This document shows positions 52,002-61,602 of a DNA stretch of 64,000 nt, piece after piece. The DNA is from Ehrlichia sp028752135 (GTDB taxonomy: Bacteria > Pseudomonadota > Alphaproteobacteria > Rickettsiales > Anaplasmataceae). The DNA lies in assembly GCA_028752135.1 (NCBI GenBank), contig CP082782.1, positions 434,001 to 498,000 of the forward strand, written 5' to 3'. The notes under the pieces were generated by a model. That model searched no databases, was not told the DNA's origin, and saw only the letters and a list, made by a program, of their open reading frames with translations. Position 1 is the first letter of the stretch. Each line of letters begins with the position of its first letter. Position numbers and translations under genes: made by a program.

Positions 52002-52514
52002 TTACTGATGAGAATATCCTAGGTTCAAAGTTTCAGCTGGTATAGAAGGTATTAAAATATTATTGAGTTCACTAGTAATAGGGTCTTGTTCACCTGGATC
52101 TGTGCCTAATGGGATTCTTAGATAGATACTATGTATGTTTAATATTGTAATATCCTTTAGGTCATTATTCGAATCATTTTTTTCTTTGATGCAGCACTCC
52201 ATAATAGGATCATTTTTTAATACTTCACTTGGTTCCGGTGTATTTGAACATTTTTGTAATGCTTTTTCTACGCTGCCAAATCTAGAATCTAATATTTTTA
52301 TATTCTTCTTTGCCTGGTTATGAGCACGGCACCATTTATGATTTTTTATAGGATACTTAACTATTTGTTCTCTTATTTTATTCCATGTTTTATTGGTGAG
52401 ATTTTTTCTCATCATTTTGGAAAAAAACAGTTGCTCATTTAGCTGCATACTGTGACTAGGCCCTAATGATGGCTTATGTATATATTGTTTTTTACGAACA
52501 TAATTCCTAGGCAT
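52002..52514 (-). CDS. Tandem basic paralogue D (unknown family)
   Basis: 170 residues. It opens with a basic stretch MPRNYVRKKQYIHKPS and ends with an acidic, hydrophobic part containing DPITSELNNILIPSIP. The TELNNI-like motif is shared with the three genes upstream, while the middle is divergent (EKALQKCSNTPEP). No signal peptide or transmembrane segment. It is the last of four same-strand genes spaced about 250-310 bases apart. Membership of the family rests on the two short end motifs, so this is the least certain member. Confidence 0.7.
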   Translation of the reverse strand: MPRNYVRKKQYIHKPSLGPSHSMQLNEQLFFSKMMRKNLTNKTWNKIREQIVKYPIKNHKWCRAHNQAKKNIKILDSRFGSVEKALQKCSNTPEPSEVLKNDPIMECCIKEKNDSNNDLKDITILNIHSIYLRIPLGTDPGEQDPITSELNNILIPSIPAETLNLGYSHQ

Positions 52515-52768
52515 AGATTACCTCTTAGATTTTTAATTGAAAATTAGCCATAGTATTATTATACAGTATATAAGTAATCTATTTCAAGTGTAGGTACATA
52601 ATTATTTGTTTTATTACACTTTTTCTTAATATATTAGGTAATATGCTGTTTAAGTATTGACTGTAAATTTTTGTAAAAATGTTATTGGTGATTACTTAGG
52701 ATAGATTAGTTTGTTATAAAGTTATAAAAAGCTTCACCTTGATGTATGGTTATTCTGAGATTAATTAA

Positions 52769-53326
52769 CTATTGTAGTACACTACTGCTGTAACAAGTAA
52801 TGTTTGATACATTAAAACTGCAATCATATATATTGAGTTCTTTTTTAAAAGCTGTGTCATTTAAATTTAATGGATCAACTGTGATATTGTTGAGTTCAGT
52901 GACAATATAGTTTTCTTCTGAATAAGTTTTTGTTTCTGTTAATGGTAAATTTGTATAAATGTATTCGATATTGTGGGATGTAACAGATATATTTGTTGTA
53001 TTACTGTTATTGTAGGAATTAAGCAGTTGTTTTATTGTTATTTTATTAGGACTGCCCATAAATGGATTGTGTTTTGACGTTATTCTTTTAGGACCTCTCC
53101 TATGCAGAGTTTTTCTTTTATGAAATCTACTTGCTAACCACCTTGCTGTAACAAGCATATCTTCATAGGACATACAATGTATCTTTCTTCTTTTAAACAG
53201 TTTCATTTTTATAGGACTCCACTGTCGACCACGCAACCCATCCTTTAGTTGTTTATTATAAAATAGTATTTCAACTGGTGGGTCAGGTTTGATTTTGACT
53301 TTTTTTCTTTTTTTTAATTTGGGCAT
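52769..53326 (-). CDS. Tandem basic paralogue B (unknown family)
   Basis: 185 residues. The N-terminus MPKLKKRKKVKIKPDPP is very basic and resembles a monopartite nuclear-localisation signal; GPKRITSK follows at about 80. FYNKQLKDGLRGRQWSPIK aligns with FYREKLKEQLIKKELRPIK of the next paralogue. FMGSPNKITIKQL, YIVTELNNITVDPLN and ELNIYDCS-x-YSSSV are also shared with it. No membrane segment and no export signal of the Sec type. The basic-head/acidic-tail design recalls Ehrlichia effectors delivered by non-Sec systems, but no known effector family was recognised. Confidence 0.75.
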   Translation of the reverse strand: MPKLKKRKKVKIKPDPPVEILFYNKQLKDGLRGRQWSPIKMKLFKRRKIHCMSYEDMLVTARWLASRFHKRKTLHRRGPKRITSKHNPFMGSPNKITIKQLLNSYNNSNTTNISVTSHNIEYIYTNLPLTETKTYSEENYIVTELNNITVDPLNLNDTAFKKELNIYDCSFNVSNITCYSSSVLQ

Positions 53327-53602
53327 GATATAATTCCTGTATATATTGTTTTTCTATTCTAGATCTGTAATAAAGAGTATGAGTATAGAATACACAATAA
53401 TCTGTTTCAAGTAATTTAGAATATATGATTATTTAACGCTTTTTTTTTGTTATAATTATAAATAGTAATATTTAGTATGTTACTTTAATGTGTTTAAGTG
53501 GCTTTATTTGTAAGATTTGGAATGATTAATGCTTGCCTTGTTAGAGCTTTTACATATGAACTGTTAAGCATAATAGGGTACTACTATAGAGGATCATATT
53601 AT

Positions 53603-54118
53603 TCACGATAGTACTACGCTGCTGCTATAATAAGTAATATCTGGTATATAACATGTGCAGTCATATATGCTAAGCTCTTTCTTAGGAGATATTTCATTAA
53701 CTGAATTTACTATAATATTGTTGAGCTCAGTAACAATAGGTAATTCTTCTAGTACAATTTCTAGTGGTATACTTTTCAAGAGTATTGAAGTAGTGGTATT
53801 GTTGATAATGGTATAAGTATCATGTAATTGTTTTATTTGTTTTTGAAAGTTACTGCCCATAAAAAGATCATTTTTTAATATATTTTTTCTATAGGAAGAA
53901 GTATTGCTTGTAAATTTTGTCCAATATTTAAATTTTTTGTCTAGCCAATTCATCACAATAAACATGTGTGTGTAAGCTTTACACTCTATCTTCCATCTGC
54001 CATATTTCTTATATTTTATTGGACGTAACTCTTTTTTAATAAGCTGCTCTTTTAATTTTTCGCGGTAAAATATTTCTTCAATTGACGGTTTGTATGGGTT
54101 AGTTTTTGATCTAGGCAT
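53603..54118 (-). CDS. Tandem basic paralogue A (unknown family)
   Basis: 171 residues. MPRSKTNPYKPSIEEIFYRE begins the basic head (to about residue 70, with KYKKYGRWK). FMGSNFQKQIKQLHDTY (residues 86-102) and SIPLEIVLEELPIVTELNNI (116-135) are shared with its neighbours. The end reads ELSIYDCTCYIPDITYYSSS. It is the clearest template for the family. No domain recognised. Confidence 0.75.
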   Translation of the reverse strand: MPRSKTNPYKPSIEEIFYREKLKEQLIKKELRPIKYKKYGRWKIECKAYTHMFIVMNWLDKKFKYWTKFTSNTSSYRKNILKNDLFMGSNFQKQIKQLHDTYTIINNTTTSILLKSIPLEIVLEELPIVTELNNIIVNSVNEISPKKELSIYDCTCYIPDITYYSSSVVLS

Positions 54119-54424
54119 AGTAAACTAATATAGTTTGCAAAAATGTGCGAGGATTATTATAGAGTGTGAGGTAGGATATTTCAAGTAAATTAGGATGTAT
54201 AATAATCTGTTATTTCTATTTATGTGTTGTACTTGGGAAAAATAACTTTAGAAATTAACTTTAAGTGTTTAAATATTTTTAATAATTGTTTTAATGTGTT
54301 CGAGTAACTTAATTTTTGATAAAATTGTTGTTGCCAGAATTTATAATACTTTATTTATCAGACTTTGAATGCAATAACAAAACAAAGCAGTTTATATTTT
54401 TAAGAACTGGTATAGATTTCACTA
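54119..54424. other. Spacer between paralogues A and C
   Basis: About 305 AT-rich bases; no gene. Confidence 0.5.
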
Positions 54425-54902
54425 TTATCTTAGCACTGTGTTACTAGTACTAGTATAAATGACATCTGTAATATGTGGTGTACTACATAGAAAATGGTCA
54501 GAATTAAGTTTTTCTTGAGTAGTATTTGTATCATCTAATGGATATACTAGAATATTATTAATGTCAGTATCGATTGTGTTTTCTTCTAGTGGAATATCCA
54601 GTGGTATACTTTTATAAATTTTAACAGCAGTAGTAATAATATAAAACTTATGTAGTTTCTTAACTTGATTTTTATGCTGACCACTCATGGAGGATATGTT
54701 TTTTTGCATACATTTTTGGTAAGTAGGCTCAAATGTACGGTTTTTTCCAGTACTGGATTTCGTGTTTGGATGCTTCGCAATAGAATTTTTTTTTAGTATG
54801 TTGATTACTTATCTTAGGTTTGGAAACTTCTGTTGACTTATTGTGACAAGACCTTTTTTTGAGTGTTAAAGGTATAGATGTACTTTCTTTAGGATTAGGC
54901 AT
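54425..54902 (-). pseudogene. Tandem basic paralogue C, frameshifted at A9
   Basis: The ATG at 54902 opens MPNPKESTSIPLTLKKRS. At a nine-base A run (plus-strand T9, 54786-54794) the frame is lost and stops after KKPYI. With eight bases the frame continues TKKNSIAKHPNTKSSTGKNR into MSGQHKNQVKKLHKFY and KSIPLDIPLEENTIDTDINN, giving a 158-residue family member. The downstream part alone is open from 54709. It is the first gene of the tandem array. Whether the ninth base is an error or a phase-variable state is undecided. Confidence 0.7.
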
Positions 54903-55511
54903 GAGTAACTCACAGTTGTTGTTGTATTAATTAATTCTAGGGGTGAACAATAATTATAATACATAGAGTATTATATTTCAAATTATAATATAGTTATTAT
55001 TATTTCTTTATATATTTATTGACAAAAATAATTTATTAACAATTAACTTCAATTATTATGTAGAAGTGTATATATAATAATGCTTTATATTATATGTATA
55101 TGTGTGATTTTAGCTTGTTATAAATGTTATTGCAGTTTTGTTAAAGTGCTATTTTACAGTCCACTTATGCTGGTATTTAAGAGAATTTGTAATTGTATAG
55201 GAAATAAAAATTCTTTCTTTTGTTTAATTTGAATATTGCTATAGAAAAGTTATTTCGTGTGTTAAATTTTACTTTTTTGTAATCTAAGATGTCGAGCTCT
55301 CTTGTATCTGTATGTTATAGTTGCTAAATATGCGGTGTATTTATGAGTTATAATGTAATATTGTATGATAGGTATTTAAACTCTAAGTTGAGTTATTTAT
55401 CATTATTATGAAATATGGAAAAATTATAGCTGAGAATTATATGTGGTTGTTTTTTTATTGTATGTAGGATATTTATGATCATAACTTTGTTGATTAGGGT
55501 ATTATTTTGTT
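54903..55511. other. Divergent spacer between the paralogue array and the ankyrin operon
   Basis: About 610 AT-rich bases. Promoters for both directions are expected here but none could be chosen with confidence. Confidence 0.5.
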
Positions 55512-55706
55512 ATGAGTAAAGAAAATCACATTGAGTTGATCTTTTTTATATTAGTGATTTTGTACGTTTTTTATAAAGTTGTCTTTATTTATATAGTATG
55601 GTTAAGTGTTGACTTTAAAGTTGATATTATATTGCACTACACAATTATTAATATATATTTCATATTATTAACTTATATGAATATCTCTAGAAGCATAAAG
55701 AGATAA
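55512..55706 (+). CDS. Possible small two-helix membrane protein
   Basis: 64 residues with two hydrophobic segments (LIFFILVILYVFYKVVFIYI and DIILHYTIINIYFILLTY) and a basic tail (SRSIKR). It ends 5 bases before the ankyrin gene start on the same strand, so translational coupling is plausible. No family and only a weak ribosome site. Confidence 0.4.
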   Translation: MSKENHIELIFFILVILYVFYKVVFIYIVWLSVDFKVDIILHYTIINIYFILLTYMNISRSIKR

Positions 55707-55711
55707 TTAAT

Positions 55712-58484
55712 ATGTTAAGTAGTAATGTTGCTGAATTGCAGTGTGAAAATGACTATGTTACAGATAGCGTTCAATTGGATTTTGATAGTGATAATGAAAG
55801 TATAACTTTATCAAAAGAAGAAATTGTAGAATTGGAAAAAACGAGTACGGAAGGAATACGGGATAATCAAGTTAGTTGGTTAAATGGATTATTGTTGGAT
55901 GCATCAAAATCTGGTAATTTTACTGCTTTTTTTCAGGCAATTTTATCGCTTTTAAAATGTGGAAAAAAAAGGAAAGTTAAGTCAGATTGTCAATTTGTTA
56001 TATTTAAAAGTCAGAAAGGATATTATAGTATTATAGGTTCTGTTAAATCATTACGTTTAAAGCATAAATTGCAAGAACCGTTGCAAGGTGATCTTTATAT
56101 ATGTGATCTTGGAAGTTTAGGATTAATTTTTCGTGATGATTCTCTTGAGAGAGAATCATTTATTCAGTTAGTTTTTGAGAGTACATTTAATAGAAAAAGT
56201 ACTAAAATAAGTAAGTTTGAGATTTTCTGCTTTAGTAAAGAAGATGTTAGTTATAAAGTGCTGGATTATAAAGTAGACTCATTACAATATGCGTTGGAAA
56301 ATGAAGATGCGAAAGCAATGAAAACCATATGCAATGTTTTAAATAAATCAAAAGAACATGATCATATACTAAAAGAATTGACTGTAGATGCATTAATTGA
56401 GGTGATACGACAGCAAAATAGTACTTCTAATGAGCTTTTGGGGTGTATTGATTGTTTGTTGGATTCAAAAGTTGATAGCCTTGATTTCGATTCTGCAGAA
56501 GATTCGTCTCTGGTAAGAAAGTTAAAAATTTTTGCTCACACAATATGTAATAGTGACATGTTATTACGTAAAGTATGTAAGGCGCTATATGAAAATATAG
56601 TAAAAGCTATATGTTTAGTTGATTTAGAAAGTGTGAAAAAAAGTAAAATCAGATTATTTTAGATCTAATATGTTGGGAACAGACCAGACTAGTACTCGTA
56701 ACATGATTGTAGATATGAGCTATGGTCCTGATAATGACAATATTATTTTTCTTTTAATGCAATCTGATAGCCTTAGGTTGTTGAAGCTTTTGTTTCATCA
56801 ATATGATCTAGATGTTGAGAAAACAAATTCCTATGGTTATTCAGTATTACATTTTGCTGCACTGTATAATGCAAAAAGGTGTGCAAGATTCTTACTAAAA
56901 AATCACCCAACAATTAGACAAAAACCTGCAAAGTCTGGTTTAACACCATTACATGTAGCTGCAGGATCTGATTCATTTGAGGTATTAAAGCTGCTGGTTG
57001 AGCATAATCCTTCTGCTATATATGTTAAGGATAATGTTGGTAGAAGTATTATACATCATACAGCTCTAGGTGGTTATGTCAATAATATACGATATTGTAT
57101 AGAAAAACTTGATATGGATGCTAATGAGCAAGCGGTTGTTTTTGATAGCGATGGTCAAATTGATACACTACTAAATGCTTCTAGAAACTGTACACCTTTA
57201 CACTTTGCAATTGAACAAGGTAAGTTAGCAGTAGTTAACTATTTAATGTCTAATCCTAAGGTTGATTTCTTTATTGAGAATAGTCAAGGATATACAGCTA
57301 TAACATCTGTGGATTCTAAAGGAAATACTTTGTTACATCAATGTGTTATGCATGATAATCCAGATTTGTTGTTTAACAGTATACTGCTAGGATGGGAACA
57401 AGTTATTTTAGTGCGAAATGATTTTGGCGAAACTGCTTTTGATATTGCTATCAGTGAAGGTAGGGTACTGTGTTCTTGTATATTACTTTATTTTTATGTG
57501 AATGTTGCTCAGGATTATAGGGATAATTATGGAAATAAAGTTTTTGAATGTAAGGATAGCTATGGCAATACTCTACTACATCAAACTGTTAATATTTGCA
57601 GTGTTAATTTGGTAAGAAAAATATTATCTTATGATGATGTTAATTTAATGAGTGTAAATAAAAATCAAGAAACTCCACTGGATCTTGCAATCAAGTTGCG
57701 CAATATTGAGATAATCAGTCTTTTGCTTGCAGATAAACGACAAAGATTAATTGCTAAGAATGGTAGCAGTTATGTTGTAAAATTGATGAATTACGGCCTA
57801 ATGACAGAAGAAATTTATAAGCTTATTAAAAGTAGAAAATTAAGAAAAAAAAGGAAACTTTGTTATAAGTTAACTATATCCTTAGTATTAAGTTTTATGG
57901 TAGTAACGAGTGTTGTAATGGCATGTATTGTTAAGTTTCATAAAGAAATAAATAGCATATTTGCTGTAGTTCGGGATAGATTATCCCCACAGTTATTTTT
58001 TATGCTGATATCTGGTTTTATACTAGTTAGTATTTTTATAAGTTGTTATTTGTTTGGTAAATTGTATATTGAACTCATGCAGCGAAAGAAGCTCTTACCT
58101 ATAGAAATAAGTAAGATAGATTCTGCTAAGAGTACAGATAGTACGAGTTCTATTAATAGTGAATATATAGATGTACCTAGTAATGGTAAACAAGCACCTT
58201 CAGATTCAAACTCTAGATCTTCTTCTTCAGATACAAGATCATCGTCTCCGCAAAATAGTTGTAACTCATTGCCTACATCTAACCTAGAGTTACCTATGCC
58301 TAATATAGAATTAGAAAGAAGACATAGTATTGACGCAATAGGCTCCAAAGGAATAATAAAACACATTACATCTTTAGAGGAATGCAGAAGATTACCACAA
58401 TTTACATCTTTAGAAGAATGTAGAAAATTACCACAATGCTCTAACACGCTACAGCGCAGCCTTACTTTAGCTTCTCTTCGGTAA
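55712..58484 (+). pseudogene. Large ankyrin-repeat membrane protein, frameshifted at A7
   Basis: The first 316 codons (55712-56662) end by frameshift at an A7 run (56636-56642). With six bases the frame reads ESVKKVKSDYFRSNMLGTD and continues to 58484, for 923 residues. The N-terminal third has no recognised domain (acidic start, KCGKKRKVKSD). Ankyrin repeats follow, the clearest being SYGYSVLHFAALYNAKRCAR, SGLTPLHVAAGSDSFEVLKL, NCTPLHFAIEQGKLAVVNYL and SYGNTLLHQTVN. Two transmembrane helices come next (LTISLVLSFMVVTSVVMACI and LFFMLISGFILVSIFISCYL). The serine-rich tail ends with a repeat. Topology suggests an envelope protein with ankyrin domain on one side. It overlaps rpmG tail to tail by 23 bases. 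Confidence 0.85.
58368..58438 (+). repeat. 36-bp tandem repeat, two copies, in the ankyrin gene tail
   Basis: Units start at 58368 and 58404 and encode TSLEECRRLPQF and TSLEECRKLPQC. They differ at a few third-codon positions. Copy number may vary between strains. Confidence 0.75.
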
Positions 58485-58632
58485 ACAGTACGTGCTTTCT
58501 TGCTACAGGATCATATTTACGAAAGGAAAGCTTATTAATTAATTTTTTAGGATTACGCTTTTTGACGTAGAAAAACCCAGTTTTTGCACTGCTTGCTAAC
58601 TTCACAAGTAAAGTAGAACCTTTTTTAGCCAT
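58462..58632 (-). CDS. rpmG: 50S ribosomal protein L33
   Basis: 56 residues from MAKKGSTLLVKLASSAKTGF; an in-frame upstream start would add a hydrophobic leader and is rejected. FYVKKRNPKKLINKLSFRKYDP is the L33 core. The zinc-binding cysteines of some L33 forms are absent, the usual state in alphaproteobacteria. The 3' end overlaps the ankyrin gene. Confidence 0.95.
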   Translation of the reverse strand: MAKKGSTLLVKLASSAKTGFFYVKKRNPKKLINKLSFRKYDPVARKHVLFTEEKLK

Positions 58633-58849
58633 AAATAACAAGTAACTAAGTAAATAACCCATTAAGCATAGTAATAAATTATTTAGTAGTCAAGTAAGTA
58701 TTTGATACTGGCGGTAGATAATTTACATGTTTATTTATTAACATATTGTAAATAACATAATTATAATTTTGTATTTCTTTTTTTATCAGGTTAAGATATA
58801 GAGTAAAGTTTATCTTTGAATTGGTTTTGAACATGATTTATATTGGTGT

Positions 58850-59557
58850 ATGTTAGTTTCTTGGTTTCAGATTTTAATAAAGATTATAGGTAAAGTTTTA
58901 CCTACTAGGTTAATCAGTACTTTTTTGGGTATTGGGTATTTACCAGCATGGCAAAGTCATTGGGCTGCTGTAGTGTCTTTGTTACTAGGTTATATATTAT
59001 TTTACTTAATAAATGGTATGCATTATATAAAATATGGGTTGATAGTAACAGCAGCAGTAGTAGCTTCATTTTTTTTAAAAATATCATTAGTTCTTTTTAT
59101 AATAGCTATGATATCAATTTTTGTATTTCAATCTAATAGTTCTGCTGATGATAGAAGTGATATTATAGTGGTTCAAATAGCGTTAGGACAACTTCTTGTA
59201 GTTGCGTTATCTATGCCTGCTATACTTGCAATATATAATTGTTTGGCAATTCTTTATGGGAAGATATGTCAAGGTGTTTTTATTTGTCCTGCTTGGTTTA
59301 ATGATTTTATGCATTTTTTAATATTTTTTTTAATACCTTTTGTAATATTTAATGTTATTGAAATAATAAAACCATGGCCTATTTCTAGTTTACAGATATT
59401 ATATAATAATTGTTTTTCAATAATATCTGAAGGATTGATATTAGTTATATATACGTTAATAGTTATGTATCTTGCTGCATTTATATGTTTCGATTTAACT
59501 ATTCATGATGCAGTTGCTCTTAATAAATACATTTTTACTTTGATAAAGTTCAGGTGA
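58850..59557 (+). CDS. Degenerate PgpA-like membrane protein
   Basis: 235 residues with about five hydrophobic helices. The pattern follows PgpA: FLGIGYLPAWQSHWAAVVSL in place of the GxGYxPxAPGT block, DDRSDIIVVQIALGQ in place of VVVDEIIGQ, and FVIFNVIEIIKPWPISSLQ in place of FRxFDIxKPWPI. The acidic residues that bind metal in PgpA are replaced (DE to QI, and LDD to SEG), so phosphatase activity is doubtful. A canonical pgpA is at 19258-19764. dsbB starts 4 bases downstream. Assignment by alignment of motifs in the head, medium certainty. Confidence 0.65.
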   Translation: MLVSWFQILIKIIGKVLPTRLISTFLGIGYLPAWQSHWAAVVSLLLGYILFYLINGMHYIKYGLIVTAAVVASFFLKISLVLFIIAMISIFVFQSNSSADDRSDIIVVQIALGQLLVVALSMPAILAIYNCLAILYGKICQGVFICPAWFNDFMHFLIFFLIPFVIFNVIEIIKPWPISSLQILYNNCFSIISEGLILVIYTLIVMYLAAFICFDLTIHDAVALNKYIFTLIKFR

Positions 59558-59561
59558 AATA

Positions 59562-60041
59562 ATGAATATAGTGAAAAATTATAGTGTAATTTTACTTTCT
59601 ATAGCTAGTTTTATTGCATTGTTTGTAGCTTATGCTGCTCAGTATTTGTTTATGATGCTTCCTTGTAAGTTATGTATATATGAGCGTATTATAAATTTTA
59701 TTGTTATAGGTTTATTCTTAATACACTTATTTAGACCGTATAAGATCATTTTTTTTTGCATGTGTTTATGTTATATCTTAAATATAGTAATCTCAGGTTA
59801 TCATGTTGCTCTTGAGCACGGTTGGGTATCAGATATTATGGGATGTACAGACAGTGTAAAGTCTACGACTTTTGATGATTTAAAAAATTATTTATTAAAT
59901 ACAAGTACAGTGGTATCTTGTGGAAATCCTAATATTATATTTATTGGGTTATCTATGGCTGAGTGTAATTTTGTATATTGTTTACTCTGTTTAATGTTAG
60001 GTATTCATTTATTTATGAAACAGTGTACTAGAGGGAAATAG
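59562..60041 (+). CDS. dsbB: Disulfide bond formation protein DsbB
   Basis: 159 residues, four transmembrane helices. The first periplasmic redox pair is C35 and C38 in LPCKLCIYERI; the second pair, C95 and C120, is in the loop between helices 3 and 4. DsbB reoxidises periplasmic thiol oxidases using quinones. This suits a genome with cysteine-rich exported proteins such as the EndoU-like pair. Translationally coupled to the PgpA-like gene by 4 bases. Confidence 0.9.
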   Translation: MNIVKNYSVILLSIASFIALFVAYAAQYLFMMLPCKLCIYERIINFIVIGLFLIHLFRPYKIIFFCMCLCYILNIVISGYHVALEHGWVSDIMGCTDSVKSTTFDDLKNYLLNTSTVVSCGNPNIIFIGLSMAECNFVYCLLCLMLGIHLFMKQCTRGK

Positions 60042-60505
60042 AGTACAAATTTTCAAGTTTTAGCTGTGCGCAAGTGTATAAGATTACAGATGGAATCAAC
60101 TACGTTTGATGATGAAAATTCTTTCTAAATACAATTATGGTATGCCTTATGGAGATCCTATATTGTGGAACTCCATATAGGTATGTATTCATGCAGTATA
60201 TTGGAAGAAAACAGATGATATAAATCTCTCTGATTTTGGTAATAAATTTGGATTATCTATGATGAGTGTTATTGGTAATTACTGTATTTGTTTGTTTTGG
60301 AGTGATTAAAAAAAGAATATATGTAGTTTTATTTTGTAAATGCATGAAGTTTTTATTGATGATTCACTAGATAGTCATATTTATATTACAGTGTTAAGTT
60401 ATCTATTGTAAATTTTTGATATATTTTATGTGGATAGTGTAAAGTTATTTATTGTGAGAATATGTAATTATGTATATATATTGGTTCATTTATTTGTGAA
60501 ATATT
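60042..60505. other. Gap between dsbB and coq7
   Basis: About 460 bases. A hairpin (TATGGAG at 60150-60156 with CTCCATA at 60173-60179) lies within a stretch that reads like broken coding sequence with several stops. A gene remnant is possible but not supported. Confidence 0.45.
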
Positions 60506-61033
60506 ATGTTGCAAAGAAATAATTTATTAGAACAAGTCATTCGAGTAAATCATGCTGGAGAATATGGAGCAGTGTGTATATACACAGGTCAAGAATTAGT
60601 ATTTCGTAAACTACCTATTATTGAAAAAATTGTTGAAATGAAAAAGCAGGAACAAAATCATTTTAATTATTTTGATTCTGTAATGAAAGATAAAGGAGTA
60701 CGTCCTACAGTTTTTTTACCATTATGGCATGTTATGGGAGTGATGTTAGGTATAACAACAGCTTTAATGGGTGAAAATGCTGCTATGGCTTGTACTGTTG
60801 CTGTTGAAGAGGTTATAAGTGATCATTACCAGGATCAGATAACAGCTTTAAATGATAGTGATCTGGATAATGGTGAGCTAAAAGATAAAATTATGCAATT
60901 CCGTAATGAAGAACTAGAACATCATGATATTGCTATGTGTCATAATTCTAGTAATGCCATGAACCATAGTGTATTATCTTTTTTTATAAAGAAAGCTTGT
61001 AAAGTCGCTATTAAGATTTCAAAGATAATATAA
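60506..61033 (+). CDS. coq7: Demethoxyubiquinone hydroxylase
   Basis: Di-iron hydroxylase of ubiquinone synthesis. 175 residues with a four-helix ferritin-like core: RVNHAGEYGAVCIYTGQE (first Glu ligand), EQNHFNYFD (Glu-x2-His), VAVEEVISDHYQDQI and RNEELEHHDIAM (second pair of ligands). Length agrees with bacterial Coq7. It is isolated from other ubi genes. Confidence 0.94.
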   Translation: MLQRNNLLEQVIRVNHAGEYGAVCIYTGQELVFRKLPIIEKIVEMKKQEQNHFNYFDSVMKDKGVRPTVFLPLWHVMGVMLGITTALMGENAAMACTVAVEEVISDHYQDQITALNDSDLDNGELKDKIMQFRNEELEHHDIAMCHNSSNAMNHSVLSFFIKKACKVAIKISKII

Positions 61034-61602
61034 AATTTTTTGTTTTGGTAATTTTCGAATAAAAATTATAGAGTTTAAACCATGAGCAGATTAAATTGCT
61101 ATCAATGACTGGGATAAGTAATTGTAAAGATAGTAAAGATTGTTAAACGTAATTATTGGAAATTGTGAGATTTGAAGAATGTGAAATGTTATGTAATGGA
61201 AATTTGCATATGTATTTTGGCTATTTGTTAAAAGCGTACTTACAGAGTTTTTTCATTAATTATGCTTAGTCAATAAAATTCAGTGCCTGTGTATTTTTTG
61301 ATTATGGTATTATTAGAACTAAGGGTAATTAAAAATATTTTTTAAAATCATACATTTGTTTGGTTACTATTAAATAGCTTTGTGCATATAAAAAATCAAT
61401 TTGTAATTAAGGTAAAGATTAGTTTTATATTTTTTGAATGTGTTGTAAAAATAGATTAACGTATAAATTCTTCTTTGATGTTCTATTTTGTTAGACACTG
61501 CTTGACGAAAATTACTCTACAATTAGCTATTTTACAATAATATATTTGACCCTATAACTTATTTATGTTTTGTAGGGTTAGTATATTGTAAGTAGTAAAG
61601 TT
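61034..61602. other. Gap between convergent coq7 and mnmA
   Basis: About 570 AT-rich bases, no gene seen. Confidence 0.55.

Noticed and set aside
58046..58447. 133-residue minus-strand frame within the ankyrin gene tail
   Set aside because: Antisense shadow of the repeat and serine-rich tail.
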